DNA of 64,000 nucleotides from Paludisphaera rhizosphaerae (GTDB lineage: Bacteria > Planctomycetota > Planctomycetia > Isosphaerales > Isosphaeraceae), in assembly GCF_011065895.1 (NCBI RefSeq), contig NZ_JAALCR010000011.1, positions 124,001-188,000 on the forward strand, in the 5' to 3' direction. The stretch's first letter is position 1. Every line of letters begins with the position of its first letter. Under the pieces are notes generated by a model. That model was not told where the DNA came from. It saw nothing but the letters and a program-made list of their open reading frames with translations, and did not search any database. The position numbers and the translations under genes were made by a program. Positions 43,618 through 52,786 of the stretch are shown piece by piece.

Positions 43618-44553
43618 ATGCCCGACCCCGTCCTAATCCTGGAATCGATCGCGGCTGCCCTGCTCGTCTCGGCCCTGGTGGTCGCGGCGGGCCGATGGCT
43701 CGATCGCCGCTGGGCGGGCGTCGCCCAGGCCCTCGCCATCGCCCTCGGGGCGTGCGCGGGCCTGTTCGTCCTGGACGTCCATCCGAAATGGCCGCCCCGA
43801 GAGGACCAGGACCGCTTCCTGCTCCTGGTCCTCCCGGCCGTCCTGCTGCTGGACGCGGCGGGGAACACGCCTCGAGCTTCCCGAGCCGTGAAGATCGTCG
43901 TGCGGCTGGTCGCCTCGATGGCCGTCGCGCCGGTGTTGCTCTACGGGTCGAGCTACGTCGCCGACCTGGCCGGGCCGGGCTCGGCCGAGTGGCCTCCGGC
44001 GATTCGCTACTCGATCCTCGCCGGCCTCGGCCTGGCATTGTTCGCGGGATGGTCGCTGCTGGAATGGACGACCAAGCGGTCGGCCTCGACCCTTCGCGTG
44101 CCGTTCGCCCTGGCGGTCGCGGTCGGCGGCGCGAGCCTGGCCGTGATGCTCTCGGGGTACGCCTCCGGCGGCATGAACGGACTCCCTCTGGGAGCGGCAT
44201 TGGCCGGCGGCTCAATCCTCGCGGCCCTCTGGCGGGGTGACGACCGCGACGCCCTCCCCGGCGCGGGCGTCGTGATCCTGTTCGGCCTCTTGCTCGTCGG
44301 CTATTGCTTCGGTGAGTTGAAGCCGGACGCCGCCGCGATCCTCTTCCTCGCCCCGATGCTCGCCGCACTCCCCGAAGTCCTGCCCCTCGCCAGATTCCGA
44401 CCGTTCGTCCGCACGATCCTCGGCCTGACGCTCGTCGCCCTCGCCACGGCGGCGGCGGTTGGTTTGACGGTCCATCGGTTCCAGACCAAAGAGGCCGCCG
44501 CCGGCGTCAAGGTTGACGGTCCCTCGGTAGACGACTACAGCCAGTTCCGCTGA
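43618..44553 (+). CDS. Polytopic membrane protein, unknown
   Basis: A 311-residue protein with about eight hydrophobic segments (e.g. AAALLVSALVVAAG, LLLVLPAVLLLDAAG, AVGGASLAVMLSGYASGG, GVVILFGLLLVGYCFGEL, LAPMLAALPEVLPLA). I do not recognise a family. The C-terminus is short, hydrophilic and probably cytosolic (DGPSVDDYSQFR). The start at 43618 is seven bases after yceI. No catalytic motif is visible. Confidence 0.72.
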   Translation: MPDPVLILESIAAALLVSALVVAAGRWLDRRWAGVAQALAIALGACAGLFVLDVHPKWPPREDQDRFLLLVLPAVLLLDAAGNTPRASRAVKIVVRLVASMAVAPVLLYGSSYVADLAGPGSAEWPPAIRYSILAGLGLALFAGWSLLEWTTKRSASTLRVPFALAVAVGGASLAVMLSGYASGGMNGLPLGAALAGGSILAALWRGDDRDALPGAGVVILFGLLLVGYCFGELKPDAAAILFLAPMLAALPEVLPLARFRPFVRTILGLTLVALATAAAVGLTVHRFQTKEAAAGVKVDGPSVDDYSQFR

Positions 44554-45033
44554 CGGCCCTCTCACCGCCCGCCCATCGCTACTGCCATCAAAATCCTCAT
44601 ATCCCACCGCGCAAGCCGGGCCGAAGGCGTTTTATCCCGATCGCAATCGCGGTCTGGGAGCCCTGATAGAGATGGAGAACGCGGGTGCGGACCGCCACCG
44701 AGCGGCACCACGGCGTCCCCATGACCTCGAGCCGCCAACGGCAACCACTACGAAAGCCGTCAAACGAAGCCGCCGCTTGGCCGCAACGCAAACACCGTGA
44801 TCATCAGTCTTTACACCGCCGCTCACAGGTTCAACCCCCAGACGGACGAACCCATTTCGGACCCAATCGAGGCGGTCTGCGAAGAGTGAGGGACGGTGCG
44901 GCGTAAGGCTCCTCTTTGACAATTCGGTGGGATCGAGCACGTTGCCGCGGCATGCGGGAGGAGAGAGTGTCGCCCCAAGGCATCAGGGCATCGACCGAAC
45001 TCCTACTACTCGTGGGAGTTGAACCTTGGGTGC

Positions 45034-45057
45034 CATGGCCACGCAAGCGTGGCCATG
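45034..45057. repeat. REP-like palindrome, copy 1
   Basis: A 24-base palindrome: arms CATGGCCACGC and GCGTGGCCATG around the two-base centre AA. The copy is preceded by CCTTGGGTGC. A second identical copy lies at 45095-45118. Such stable intergenic hairpins resemble bacterial REP/BIME units, but only two copies are in the window. Confidence 0.7.
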
Positions 45058-45094
45058 AACCGGCGTAGGACGGTTGCAGGACCGTCGCCAATCG

Positions 45095-45118
45095 CATGGC
45101 CACGCAAGCGTGGCCATG
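45095..45118. repeat. REP-like palindrome, copy 2
   Basis: Identical to copy 1 over 24 bases, 37 bases downstream of it. It is followed by GCACCCTTGG, which mirrors the sequence before copy 1 (two mismatches), so the two units plus flanks form a larger inverted arrangement, as in a BIME. Between them ACGGT and ACCGT form another small inverted pair. Confidence 0.7.
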
Positions 45119-45277
45119 GCACCCTTGGCTACTTTCCTCGGCGAATACTGGGCGAGAACGGTCGCGAAAGCACCCGAACGAAGCCAGCGCCTCACGAAGC
45201 AAAACGCGTTTTCCGCCAAGGACTTGCGACGCTGTCACATCACGCGAACAAAGCCAAATCGAAGCCGACGCCCCGCT

Positions 45278-47185
45278 TCACTCCGGCAGGGCGAAGGCCA
45301 CGAAGGCGTCTCCCGCCTTCGTCCTCAACTTTCCCGCGCCTCCGGCGGCGATGACGACGAACTGGCGGCCCTTCGCGCGGTAGGTCGAAGGAGTGGCGTA
45401 GCCGCCGGCGGGGAGGTCGTGCTCCCAGAGAAGTTGGCCGGTCTCCTTGTCGAAGGCGTGGATCCGCTCGTCGAGCGTGCCGGCGATGAAGACCAGCCCG
45501 CCGGCCGTGACGATGGAGCCGCCGAAGTTCTCGGTGCCGGTGAGCGGGATGCCCCGCTCGGTCAGCTTGGGGTGCTCACCCAGCACCGACCGCCAGGCAA
45601 AGTCGCCGGACTTGAGGTCGATCGCGTTCAGCAGTCCCCACGGGGGCTTGATGGCCGGGTAGCCCTCATGGTCGCGGAACTGGATATATCCCTTGTGGAC
45701 GAACGGGCCGTGCTGGACGACCTTGGCCGCCTCGGTCTCGGTCATCGTGATGATGTTGGGCATGTTCGTCGAGTTGACGTACAGCCGCCCGGTCGTCGGG
45801 TCGAACGACGCCCCCGACCAGTTCGCCCCGCCGTGGAAGCCGGGGACGAGGACGGTCCCCTCGCGGCTCGGCGGCAGGAAGGCCGGGCCGTACTTCAGAC
45901 CCTTGAGCTGTTCCAGGACCGACTTCCGGTTCGCCTCGCCGATGTCGGTCACGTCGGACTCGTCGAACTTCTGGGCGGCGAACGGCGGGGGTTTGACGGG
46001 GATCGGCTGAGTCGTCGCGGCGAGTTCCCCGGTGATCTCCGATTTCGCGACGGGGACGTCCTGGATGTCGAACAGCGGCTTGCCCGTGACGCGGTCGAAG
46101 AGGTACAGGAAGCCCGTCTTGGTGACCTGCGCCGCGGCGTCGATCTTGCGGCCGTCGCGTTCGACCGTGACGAGGACGGGATAGGTCGGCAGGTCGTGGT
46201 CCCAAATGTCGTGGCGGAGCGTCTGGAAGTGCCAGGCGCGACGGCCTGTTTTCGCATCCAGGGCCAACACGCAGTTGGCGAAGAGGTTGTCGCCCGGCCG
46301 GTCGCCGCCGTAGAAGTCGAACGAGGCCGAGCCGAGCCCGGCGAAGACCATCCCGCGCTCGAGGTCGACGCTCAGCCCGCTCCAGGCGTTGGCCCCGCCG
46401 CGGTCCTTCCAGGCCTCCGCCCCCCAGGTCTCGGCCCCGAACTCGCCGGGACGAGGAACCGTCCGGAACGACCAGGCCTGGGCCCCGGTTCGGACGTCGA
46501 ACGCCCGGACGTCGCCGGGAGCCGCGATCCCCGGGCCTTCGCCGCACGAAACGCCCACGACCACCAGGTCCTTCCAGACCGCCGGCGCCGAGGTCGGCCC
46601 ATAAGGGAGCTTCGCAACCTTCGGATCGAGTTCTGCATGCATGTCGCGGACGCCGTCCTCGCCGAACTTCGGGTCGAGCTTTCCCGTCTTCGCGTCCAGC
46701 GAAAACAGCCGACCGTCAGACGTCCCGTGCAGGATCCGACGCTCGCCGTCCGGCTTGCCGTCCGACCAGAAGGCGCAGCCTCGATTCACGCCCCCCGAGG
46801 AGAACGGATACTTCGACGGCTTCTCCGTCAGCGGGTCGAACCGCCACTTCTCCTCGCCGGTGGCCGCATCGAGAGCCACGACCTTGAGGTTCCCCGTCGT
46901 GAGATACATGACGCCGTCGATCACGATCGGCGTGCACTCGATCGTCTTGCCGTTCCCCTTCTCGTCCAGCTCCTTCGTGTGGAACGTCCAGGCCGGCTTC
47001 AACCGCGAGACGTTCCCCCGGTTGATCTGATAGAGGTACGAATACCGCATCGCCCCCGGATCGTTCCCAACCCTCGGCCAGTCGCCGGCCGGGTCCGTCT
47101 GGGCCGAGGCGCGGCCGACCAACAGCAAGACGCAAGCGAGGCCGAGCACGAGCCAACCCCGACCGATTTGCCTACTTGTTCCCAT
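45278..47185 (-). CDS. Secreted PQQ-dependent dehydrogenase (glucose dehydrogenase-like)
   Basis: A 635-residue exported quinoprotein. The signal peptide ends at RASAQ (WLVLGLACVLLLVGRASAQ). The mature part forms an eight-blade propeller with repeated tryptophan-docking motifs such as ALDAATGEEKWRF, ALDAKTGRRAWHF and AFDKETGQLLWEHDLPAGG. The segment LRHDIWDHDLPTYPVLV resembles the catalytic Asp region of membrane glucose dehydrogenase. It lacks the N-terminal membrane helices of that enzyme and has no heme motif. No pqq biosynthesis genes are in the window. It is divergent from the PVC-type dehydrogenase with 159 bases between starts. Confidence 0.92.
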   Translation of the reverse strand: MGTSRQIGRGWLVLGLACVLLLVGRASAQTDPAGDWPRVGNDPGAMRYSYLYQINRGNVSRLKPAWTFHTKELDEKGNGKTIECTPIVIDGVMYLTTGNLKVVALDAATGEEKWRFDPLTEKPSKYPFSSGGVNRGCAFWSDGKPDGERRILHGTSDGRLFSLDAKTGKLDPKFGEDGVRDMHAELDPKVAKLPYGPTSAPAVWKDLVVVGVSCGEGPGIAAPGDVRAFDVRTGAQAWSFRTVPRPGEFGAETWGAEAWKDRGGANAWSGLSVDLERGMVFAGLGSASFDFYGGDRPGDNLFANCVLALDAKTGRRAWHFQTLRHDIWDHDLPTYPVLVTVERDGRKIDAAAQVTKTGFLYLFDRVTGKPLFDIQDVPVAKSEITGELAATTQPIPVKPPPFAAQKFDESDVTDIGEANRKSVLEQLKGLKYGPAFLPPSREGTVLVPGFHGGANWSGASFDPTTGRLYVNSTNMPNIITMTETEAAKVVQHGPFVHKGYIQFRDHEGYPAIKPPWGLLNAIDLKSGDFAWRSVLGEHPKLTERGIPLTGTENFGGSIVTAGGLVFIAGTLDERIHAFDKETGQLLWEHDLPAGGYATPSTYRAKGRQFVVIAAGGAGKLRTKAGDAFVAFALPE

Positions 47186-47344
47186 GAGGGCGACCCCGAA
47201 GGTATGAGTCCGATCGACGACTGCGGTGGGTTCGAGACGGCGATCCTACCATAGCGGGCGCGGGGGCTTGCCGCACGAGCGTGGAGGGATTAGCGTCTGA
47301 ATTCTGTAACCGGCTCATCCTTGTCGTCACCCGGGAAACGTGCC

Positions 47345-50300
47345 ATGCGTCGAGCCTCGTTCATAGGCCGGATCGGGATCCTCGTTCTGGTCCTCGCGTC
47401 GGCGGCCCGGAGCGACGACTTTCCCCAGGTGATCGACACCGATCCCGACAAGTCGCCGCCGATGCCCGCCGACCAGGCGGCGGCCGGGTTCAAGGTGCCG
47501 GACGGGTTCCACGTCTCGGTGTTCGCCGCCGAGCCCGACGTCCGCAACCCGATCGCCTCGGCCTGGGACGCGCGCGGGCGGCTCTGGATCGCCGAGAACT
47601 ACACGTACGCCGAGCGTTCCGCCCGGTTCGACCTGCGGTTCCGCGACCGGGTGCTGATCTTCGAGGACGCCGACGGCGACGGCCGGTTCGACAAGCGCAC
47701 GGTGTTCACGGACGACGTGCAGATGCTGACGAGCGTCGAGGTCGGCCGCGGGGGCGTCTGGCTGATGTGCCCGCCGAAGGTCCTCTTCATCCCCGACCGC
47801 GACGGCGACGACCGCCCCGACGGCCCGGCGGAAACGGTCCTGGACGGCTTCACGGTGCCGCAGGAGAACTACCACAACTTCGCCAACGGCCTGCGGTGGG
47901 GTCCTGATGGCTGGCTCTACGGCCGTTGCGGGGCGTCGAGCCCCGGGCGGATCGGCGTCCCCGGCACGGCCGACGCCGACCGCATCCCGATCGCCGGCAC
48001 GATGTGGCGGTTCGACCCCCGCTCGAAGCGGTTCGAGGCCCTCGCCCAGGGGACCACGAACCCCTGGGGCCACGACTGGGACGCTCGCGGGGAGTTGTTC
48101 TTCATCAACACGGTCAACGGCCAGCTCTGGCACTCCATCCCCGGCGCCCACTACGCCCGCCCGCACACCGTGGACGCCAACCCGCATTCCTACGCGTTGA
48201 TCGACCAGCACGCCGACCACTACCACTGGGACACCGCCAAGGACTGGACCGACTCGCGATCGGCCTCGGGCGAGCACGGCCGGCTCGGCGGCGGGCACGC
48301 CCACAGCGGCGTCATGATCTACCAGGGGACGCAGTGGCCGGCGGCCGACCGCGGCAAGCTCTTCACCCTCAATTTCCACGGCCGTCGTGCGAACGTCGAG
48401 CGCCTGGAACGCTCCGGCGCGGGGTTCGTCGGCAAGCATGAGCCCGATCGGTTCTTCTCCCCCGACCTCAAATTCCGGGGCATCGACCTGACGGCCGGTC
48501 CCGACGGCGGCGTCTACGTCCTCGACTGGAGCGACGCCGGCGAATGCCACGACAGCACGGGCGTCGTCCGGACCTCGGGCCGGATCTTCAAAATCACCTA
48601 CGGCAAGCCCACCCCAGCCCGACCGATCGACCTGACGAAGGCCAGCACCCTCGAACTGGTCGGCATGCTCGCCAGCGAGGACGGCTGGCGGTCGCGCATG
48701 GCCCGGCTGCAACTGGTCGACCGCGCGGTGAAGGGCGAGGATACAACCCACGTTCGCACCCTCCTCACAACAGCCGCGATCGCCAAGTCGGAACTGCGGC
48801 TCCAGGCCCTCTGGACGCTCGCCGGGATCGGCCGACTACAGGACGGGTTGCTCATCGTCTTACGCGGCGACGAAAACGAGGCCGTCCGCGCCTGGGTGAT
48901 TCGGTTGCTGACCGATGCATGGCCGCTCGATACGGCAGTCGGCGACCGGCCCAAGCGGAAACTCGAGCCGGCAGATGAAGGCGTAGCGGAAGCCACGGCC
49001 GAGATCGTCCGGCCCGAGTTCATTCGCATGGCCCGCGAGGACCGCTCGGGCCTGGTCCGCCTGACCCTCGCTTCGACGCTCCAGCGGCTTCCGGTGGAGC
49101 ATCGTCCGGCGCTCGCCGCGGCGCTGGTCTCGCGGGCCGAGGACGCCAACGACCACGATCTGCCGCTCATGGTCTGGTACGGTCTGATCCCCGTGGCCGA
49201 CGCCGATCCCTCGGCGCTCGCGAAGATCGCCATCGGCTGCACCTGGCCGACGACCCGGACCTTGATCGCCCGACGGCTGGCGGAGAGTCTGGACAAGCAG
49301 CCCGCCCCGGTCGACGCCCTGATCACGGCCGCGGCCGATTCGTCCGACCCGGCCTTCCGCGCCGACATCCTCCAGGGCCTGCTCGACGGCCTCCGAGGCT
49401 GGCGGAAGGCCCCCAGGCCGGCGGGCTGGGAGGCGGCCTCGGCGAAGCTCGCCGCCGCGACCGATGATGCGACGCGTGCCAGGGTCCGCGACCTGGGAGT
49501 TCTCTTCGGCGACGGCCGGGCGCTCGACGAGATCCGCCGCCTCGCCCTCGACGGCAAGGCCCCCCTCGACGTCCGCCGCTCGGCGCTCCAGACCCTGATC
49601 GCCGACCGTCCGGCCGACCTCCGCTCGATCTGCGAGAAGCTCCTGGGCGTCCGCTTCCTCAACTCGACCGCGAGCCGAGGCCTGACCCTGTTCGACGACC
49701 CGGCCATCGGCCCGACGCTCGTCCGCAGCTACAAGTCGTTCCACCCCTCTGAGCGACCCGCCCTGATCGACGCCCTCGTCGCGCGGCCGGCCCTGGCGAA
49801 GGCCCTGCTCGACGGCATCGCCGCAGGAGCGATCCCCCGCGGGGACCTCTCCAGCTACCAGGCCCGGCAGATCCGCACGCTGAACGACGCCGACCTCTCG
49901 CGCAAGCTGGCCGAAGCCTGGGGCGAGATCCGCGACACGCCGGACGACAAACGAGCGGCCGTCGCCAGGATCAAGGCCGAGCAGACCCCGGAGAACCTCG
50001 CACACGCCGACCGCTCCCGCGGCCGCGCCCTGTTCGACAAGACCTGCGCCGCGTGCCACACCCTGTACGGCCAGGGAGGGAAGGTCGGCCCCGACCTCAC
50101 CGGCGCGGGGCGAGACAACATCGACTACCTGCTCGACAACATCGTCGACCCCGGCGCCGTCGTGAACGCCGAGTTCCGCGTCGCCGTCGTCGCGACGACC
50201 GACGGCCGCACCCTCAACGGCCTCGTCCGCTCGCCGACCGACAAGACCATCACCCTCGTCTCCCAGAACGACCCCGTCGTCCTCCGCCGCGACGAGATCG

Positions 50301-50431
50301 AGGAGATCCGCCAGACCCCCGCCTCCCTCATGCCCGACGGCCTCCTGGACAACCTCACCCCCGACCAGATCCGCGACCTCTTCGGATACCTCATGGGCAA
50401 ATCCCAGACGGCCCTGCCCGCCGCGCCTTAA
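47345..50431 (+). CDS. PVC-type membrane-bound dehydrogenase fused to cytochrome c
   Basis: A 1028-residue exported protein with a signal-like helix (ASFIGRIGILVLVLASAARS), the planctomycete/verrucomicrobial dehydrogenase domain (TIGR02604-like, about residues 35-430), a helical HEAT-like middle (about 440-880) and a C-terminal single-heme domain (TIGR02603-like) with CAACHTLYGQGGKVGPDLTG. The combination occurs widely in planctomycetes, and may oxidise sugars with electrons going to the heme. ATG 47345 is used; an in-frame TTG at 47321 adds eight residues without a signal. It is divergent from the PQQ enzyme, whose electrons it could share. Confidence 0.92.
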   Translation: MRRASFIGRIGILVLVLASAARSDDFPQVIDTDPDKSPPMPADQAAAGFKVPDGFHVSVFAAEPDVRNPIASAWDARGRLWIAENYTYAERSARFDLRFRDRVLIFEDADGDGRFDKRTVFTDDVQMLTSVEVGRGGVWLMCPPKVLFIPDRDGDDRPDGPAETVLDGFTVPQENYHNFANGLRWGPDGWLYGRCGASSPGRIGVPGTADADRIPIAGTMWRFDPRSKRFEALAQGTTNPWGHDWDARGELFFINTVNGQLWHSIPGAHYARPHTVDANPHSYALIDQHADHYHWDTAKDWTDSRSASGEHGRLGGGHAHSGVMIYQGTQWPAADRGKLFTLNFHGRRANVERLERSGAGFVGKHEPDRFFSPDLKFRGIDLTAGPDGGVYVLDWSDAGECHDSTGVVRTSGRIFKITYGKPTPARPIDLTKASTLELVGMLASEDGWRSRMARLQLVDRAVKGEDTTHVRTLLTTAAIAKSELRLQALWTLAGIGRLQDGLLIVLRGDENEAVRAWVIRLLTDAWPLDTAVGDRPKRKLEPADEGVAEATAEIVRPEFIRMAREDRSGLVRLTLASTLQRLPVEHRPALAAALVSRAEDANDHDLPLMVWYGLIPVADADPSALAKIAIGCTWPTTRTLIARRLAESLDKQPAPVDALITAAADSSDPAFRADILQGLLDGLRGWRKAPRPAGWEAASAKLAAATDDATRARVRDLGVLFGDGRALDEIRRLALDGKAPLDVRRSALQTLIADRPADLRSICEKLLGVRFLNSTASRGLTLFDDPAIGPTLVRSYKSFHPSERPALIDALVARPALAKALLDGIAAGAIPRGDLSSYQARQIRTLNDADLSRKLAEAWGEIRDTPDDKRAAVARIKAEQTPENLAHADRSRGRALFDKTCAACHTLYGQGGKVGPDLTGAGRDNIDYLLDNIVDPGAVVNAEFRVAVVATTDGRTLNGLVRSPTDKTITLVSQNDPVVLRRDEIEEIRQTPASLMPDGLLDNLTPDQIRDLFGYLMGKSQTALPAAP

Positions 50432-51171
50432 TCCGTCCGAGGTTCGCCCGATGACTCCGGAGTCAGCCCCTGTTCATCCTTGCCCGACGCCCCCCAGATG
50501 GGTTCCCCGTTCTCGTTGAATCCGACCCACATCTCGTGTTCGCCGCTACGATTCGTCAGGAACATTCTCGGCTCGCCCGAGGGCCAGGTGTCCATGACAA
50601 CTCGCATCTTGCTCGATTCGTCACCCATCCGGAGGCTCGGCTTGCCATCGCTCCCAATGCCCGCGACGAGCCAGGTGTTCCCCGTTTGATCACAGAGTTC
50701 CAGGAAGCACTCCCCCTCGACAATCCCCAACCTCAACCGGGTCGCTGACGTGGCGTCCGTGGCCATTAGGACCGGTCCAGTCCCTTTGAGCAAGGTGGCC
50801 GAGAGCCGAGACTCCCCCTTGCTATCGGTCATCCAGAAAGACGTCTGATCATCAGAACCGACACCCGCCCCAAGGCGAATCCGAGAGTTCTCATCCATAA
50901 GCACCAGCCCAGGATTGTCGTCGTCGATCAAGCCGAGAGTCGCCCACCCATGTTCTTCGCAATCACCGAACGAGAGCCTGATCACATCGTGGTCGATCGA
51001 AATCCGATCCCGGCCCTCCTCATCCCTGAAAACGGCCCCAGTCGAGAAGCGTAGACGACGGTTCGCGAACACGAACAGGATGGTCGCCGACACCACGAGC
51101 AGACCAAGAGTCCCCCCAAGGACGCTGGCGATGATCTCAAGTCGATGGATGCGACTCGCGAGTTCTTCCAA
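50428..51171 (-). CDS. Membrane-anchored beta-repeat protein, copy 2
   Basis: A 247-residue protein with a membrane helix near residues 16-36 (SVLGGTLGLLVVSATILFVFA) and then seven units of about 22-23 residues with the pattern hydrophobic-x-Asp-x-x-Gly/Ser-x-x-Arg-hydrophobic, for instance LMDENSRIRLGAGVG, MTDSKGESRLSATL and LCDQTGNTWLVAGIG. The repeat suggests a beta-solenoid. TTG 51171 starts it, with GGGGAGG five bases upstream. Paralog of the gene at 51244; it overlaps the preceding convergent gene by four bases. Confidence 0.72.
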   Translation of the reverse strand: MEELASRIHRLEIIASVLGGTLGLLVVSATILFVFANRRLRFSTGAVFRDEEGRDRISIDHDVIRLSFGDCEEHGWATLGLIDDDNPGLVLMDENSRIRLGAGVGSDDQTSFWMTDSKGESRLSATLLKGTGPVLMATDATSATRLRLGIVEGECFLELCDQTGNTWLVAGIGSDGKPSLRMGDESSKMRVVMDTWPSGEPRMFLTNRSGEHEMWVGFNENGEPIWGASGKDEQGLTPESSGEPRTD

Positions 51172-51243
51172 GTCAACCTCCCCGATTGACCCAACGGCTC
51201 GGCTCCACCGAGTGCGCCGAAGCGTTCCGATGAAGGTTTGAGA

Positions 51244-52020
51244 CTACGCTGATTCGTCTCCGGCTGGTGTCTCGTCTGGAGGGCTCGGAGAGTCATTCTC
51301 CTCACCTCCTCCAAACGGTCCCCAGATCGGCTCGCCCTTCTCATTGAATCCGACCCACATGTGACAGTCGCCGCTACGATTCGTCATGCGTAGCGTCGGC
51401 TCTCCCGAAGCCCGGGTGTCCATCGCCACGCATGTCTTGCATGACCCATCCAGCAGGTAGAACGAAGGCCCTGCGTCGTTGGCCACGGCTGCGACGAGTT
51501 GGACGTCGCCGGATGGATCGAGCAACTCGAAGCTGGAATCGCCCTGGAGAGTGATTCCCAACCTCACCCGGACGGCTCCCGTTTCGTCAGTCGCCTGCAA
51601 AACCGGCCCGACGCCCTCGCGCATGAACGCCGAAAGTCTCGGCTCCCCCTTATCGTCATTCATCCAAAGAGCCGCGCTGCCGTCGGTATCGATCCCTACA
51701 ACGAGGCGGGGCCGAGACTCAGCGTCCATGAAGGCCAGCGTCGGACGATCTCGGTGAACACCAAGAGCCATCCGCACCCGCTCCCCCTGATCCCGAAAGT
51801 TCAGCATGCTCGAGTTCTCGTTCAGGTCCATCGAAATCCGGGCCTTTCCCAGACGATCCCTGAAGACCACTCCACCCTTGAACCGTAATCGTCGGATCAC
51901 TTGCACCAAGGCCAGGATCGTCGCCGCCGCCAAGAGCACGCAGGCGACGCCGAGGACCGCCACGATGATTTCAAGTCGGTGGGATCGCGCAGCGAGTTCG
52001 TCCAGCGTCGAGCCGTTCAT
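51244..52020 (-). CDS. Membrane-anchored beta-repeat protein, copy 1
   Basis: A 258-residue paralog of the protein at 50428: membrane helix near residues 20-44, then the same repeats (VFRDRLGKARISMDL, FMDAESRPRLVVGID, MNDDKGEPRLSAFM, TDETGAVRVRLGIT, LDPSGDVQLVAAVA) and the shared ending MWVGFNEKGEPIWGP. Function unknown; it is not similar to any enzyme I recognise. Gene order on the minus strand is copy 1 then copy 2, with 72 bases between. Confidence 0.72.
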   Translation of the reverse strand: MNGSTLDELAARSHRLEIIVAVLGVACVLLAAATILALVQVIRRLRFKGGVVFRDRLGKARISMDLNENSSMLNFRDQGERVRMALGVHRDRPTLAFMDAESRPRLVVGIDTDGSAALWMNDDKGEPRLSAFMREGVGPVLQATDETGAVRVRLGITLQGDSSFELLDPSGDVQLVAAVANDAGPSFYLLDGSCKTCVAMDTRASGEPTLRMTNRSGDCHMWVGFNEKGEPIWGPFGGGEENDSPSPPDETPAGDESA

Positions 52021-52150
52021 CGATCCGCCCCTTCCGTCCGCGAACTTCCCGCCCCTCGGATTGCTCCAATCGTCGGCCGGGACTTATGATTGGAGGTCAG
52101 CCCTCGCCCCGCCGGCGAGGGGCGGGTCGTGGCTTGGAGCTTGGTTTGAC

Positions 52151-52786
52151 ATGCGGATCATCGCGGGGCAGAAGCGCGGGCACAAGATCGAGGGCCCGCG
52201 CGCGACGGCGAACATGCGGCCGACAAGCGACCTGGTGCGCGAGTCGCTGTTCAACATCGTCGGCGCGATGATGCCGGGGAGGACGGCCGTCGACCTGTTC
52301 GCGGGGACGGGAGCGATCGGCCTGGAAGCCCTCAGCCGGGGCGCCGAGGGGGCCGTGTTCGTCGAGAAGGATCGCGAGGCCGTCGCCCTGATCCACACCA
52401 ACGTGAACAAGCTCCGGTATCAGGACCGAAGCCAGATCCGCCTGGCCGACGCCTACCGATGGGCCCGGGTCCACGCCGCGGAGATCGGTCGGCCGCTCGC
52501 CGTCTTCCTCGACCCGCCCTATCGCGATTACGAAACCGGCGTGAAACGCATCCGCGCCACGCTCGACCATCTCGTCGAGCATCTCCCCGAAGGCTCGATC
52601 ATCGCGCTGGAGGCCGGCCGGGTCCTGGACGATTCGATCCTCCCCGACTTCGACCGCTGGGACATCCGCCGCTACGGCGACACCCAGATCGCGTTCTGGA
52701 CCCGCGACGGCGTCGAGGTCGACGAGGGGTCGGAAGCCGAAGAGGTCGCCGAGGAGGGGGCCGGCGAGGAGGTCGGCGATGGCTGA
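52151..52786 (+). CDS. rsmD: 16S rRNA (guanine-N2)-methyltransferase RsmD
   Basis: A 211-residue SAM-dependent methyltransferase that modifies G966 of 16S rRNA. Key parts are MRPTSDLVRESLFNIVG, the SAM site DLFAGTGAIGLEALSRGA, and the catalytic DPPY in FLDPPYRDYE. The C-terminal tail (about residues 185-211) is acidic and not typical of the family. ATG 52151 has GGAG eleven bases upstream. The last eight bases overlap the next gene. Confidence 0.93.
   Translation: MRIIAGQKRGHKIEGPRATANMRPTSDLVRESLFNIVGAMMPGRTAVDLFAGTGAIGLEALSRGAEGAVFVEKDREAVALIHTNVNKLRYQDRSQIRLADAYRWARVHAAEIGRPLAVFLDPPYRDYETGVKRIRATLDHLVEHLPEGSIIALEAGRVLDDSILPDFDRWDIRRYGDTQIAFWTRDGVEVDEGSEAEEVAEEGAGEEVGDG

Larger units (their letters stand above)
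44554..45277. other. Non-coding region with palindromic repeats
   Basis: About 720 bases without a convincing gene. Open frames exist but their translations are repeat-like or Arg/Gly-rich and have no ribosome site. The palindrome pair at 45034-45118 lies in it. The rest has no recognised RNA, promoter or terminator. Confidence 0.5.

Noticed and set aside
44554-45033. Small genes in the gap after the YceI operon.
   Set aside because: Open frames of 60-100 codons exist on both strands, but all lack ribosome sites and recognisable sequence.
45034-45118. Two identical 24-base repeats with a 37-base spacer look like a minimal CRISPR array.
   Set aside because: The repeat is a perfect palindrome with a 2-base centre, the flanks are mirror images, there are only two copies and no cas gene is in the window. 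A REP/BIME-like element fits better.
45074-47254. A 726-codon plus-strand frame over the PQQ dehydrogenase.
   Set aside because: The opposite strand encodes a clear quinoprotein with signal peptide and propeller repeats; the plus frame has Arg/Val/Glu-rich shadow composition and no ribosome site.
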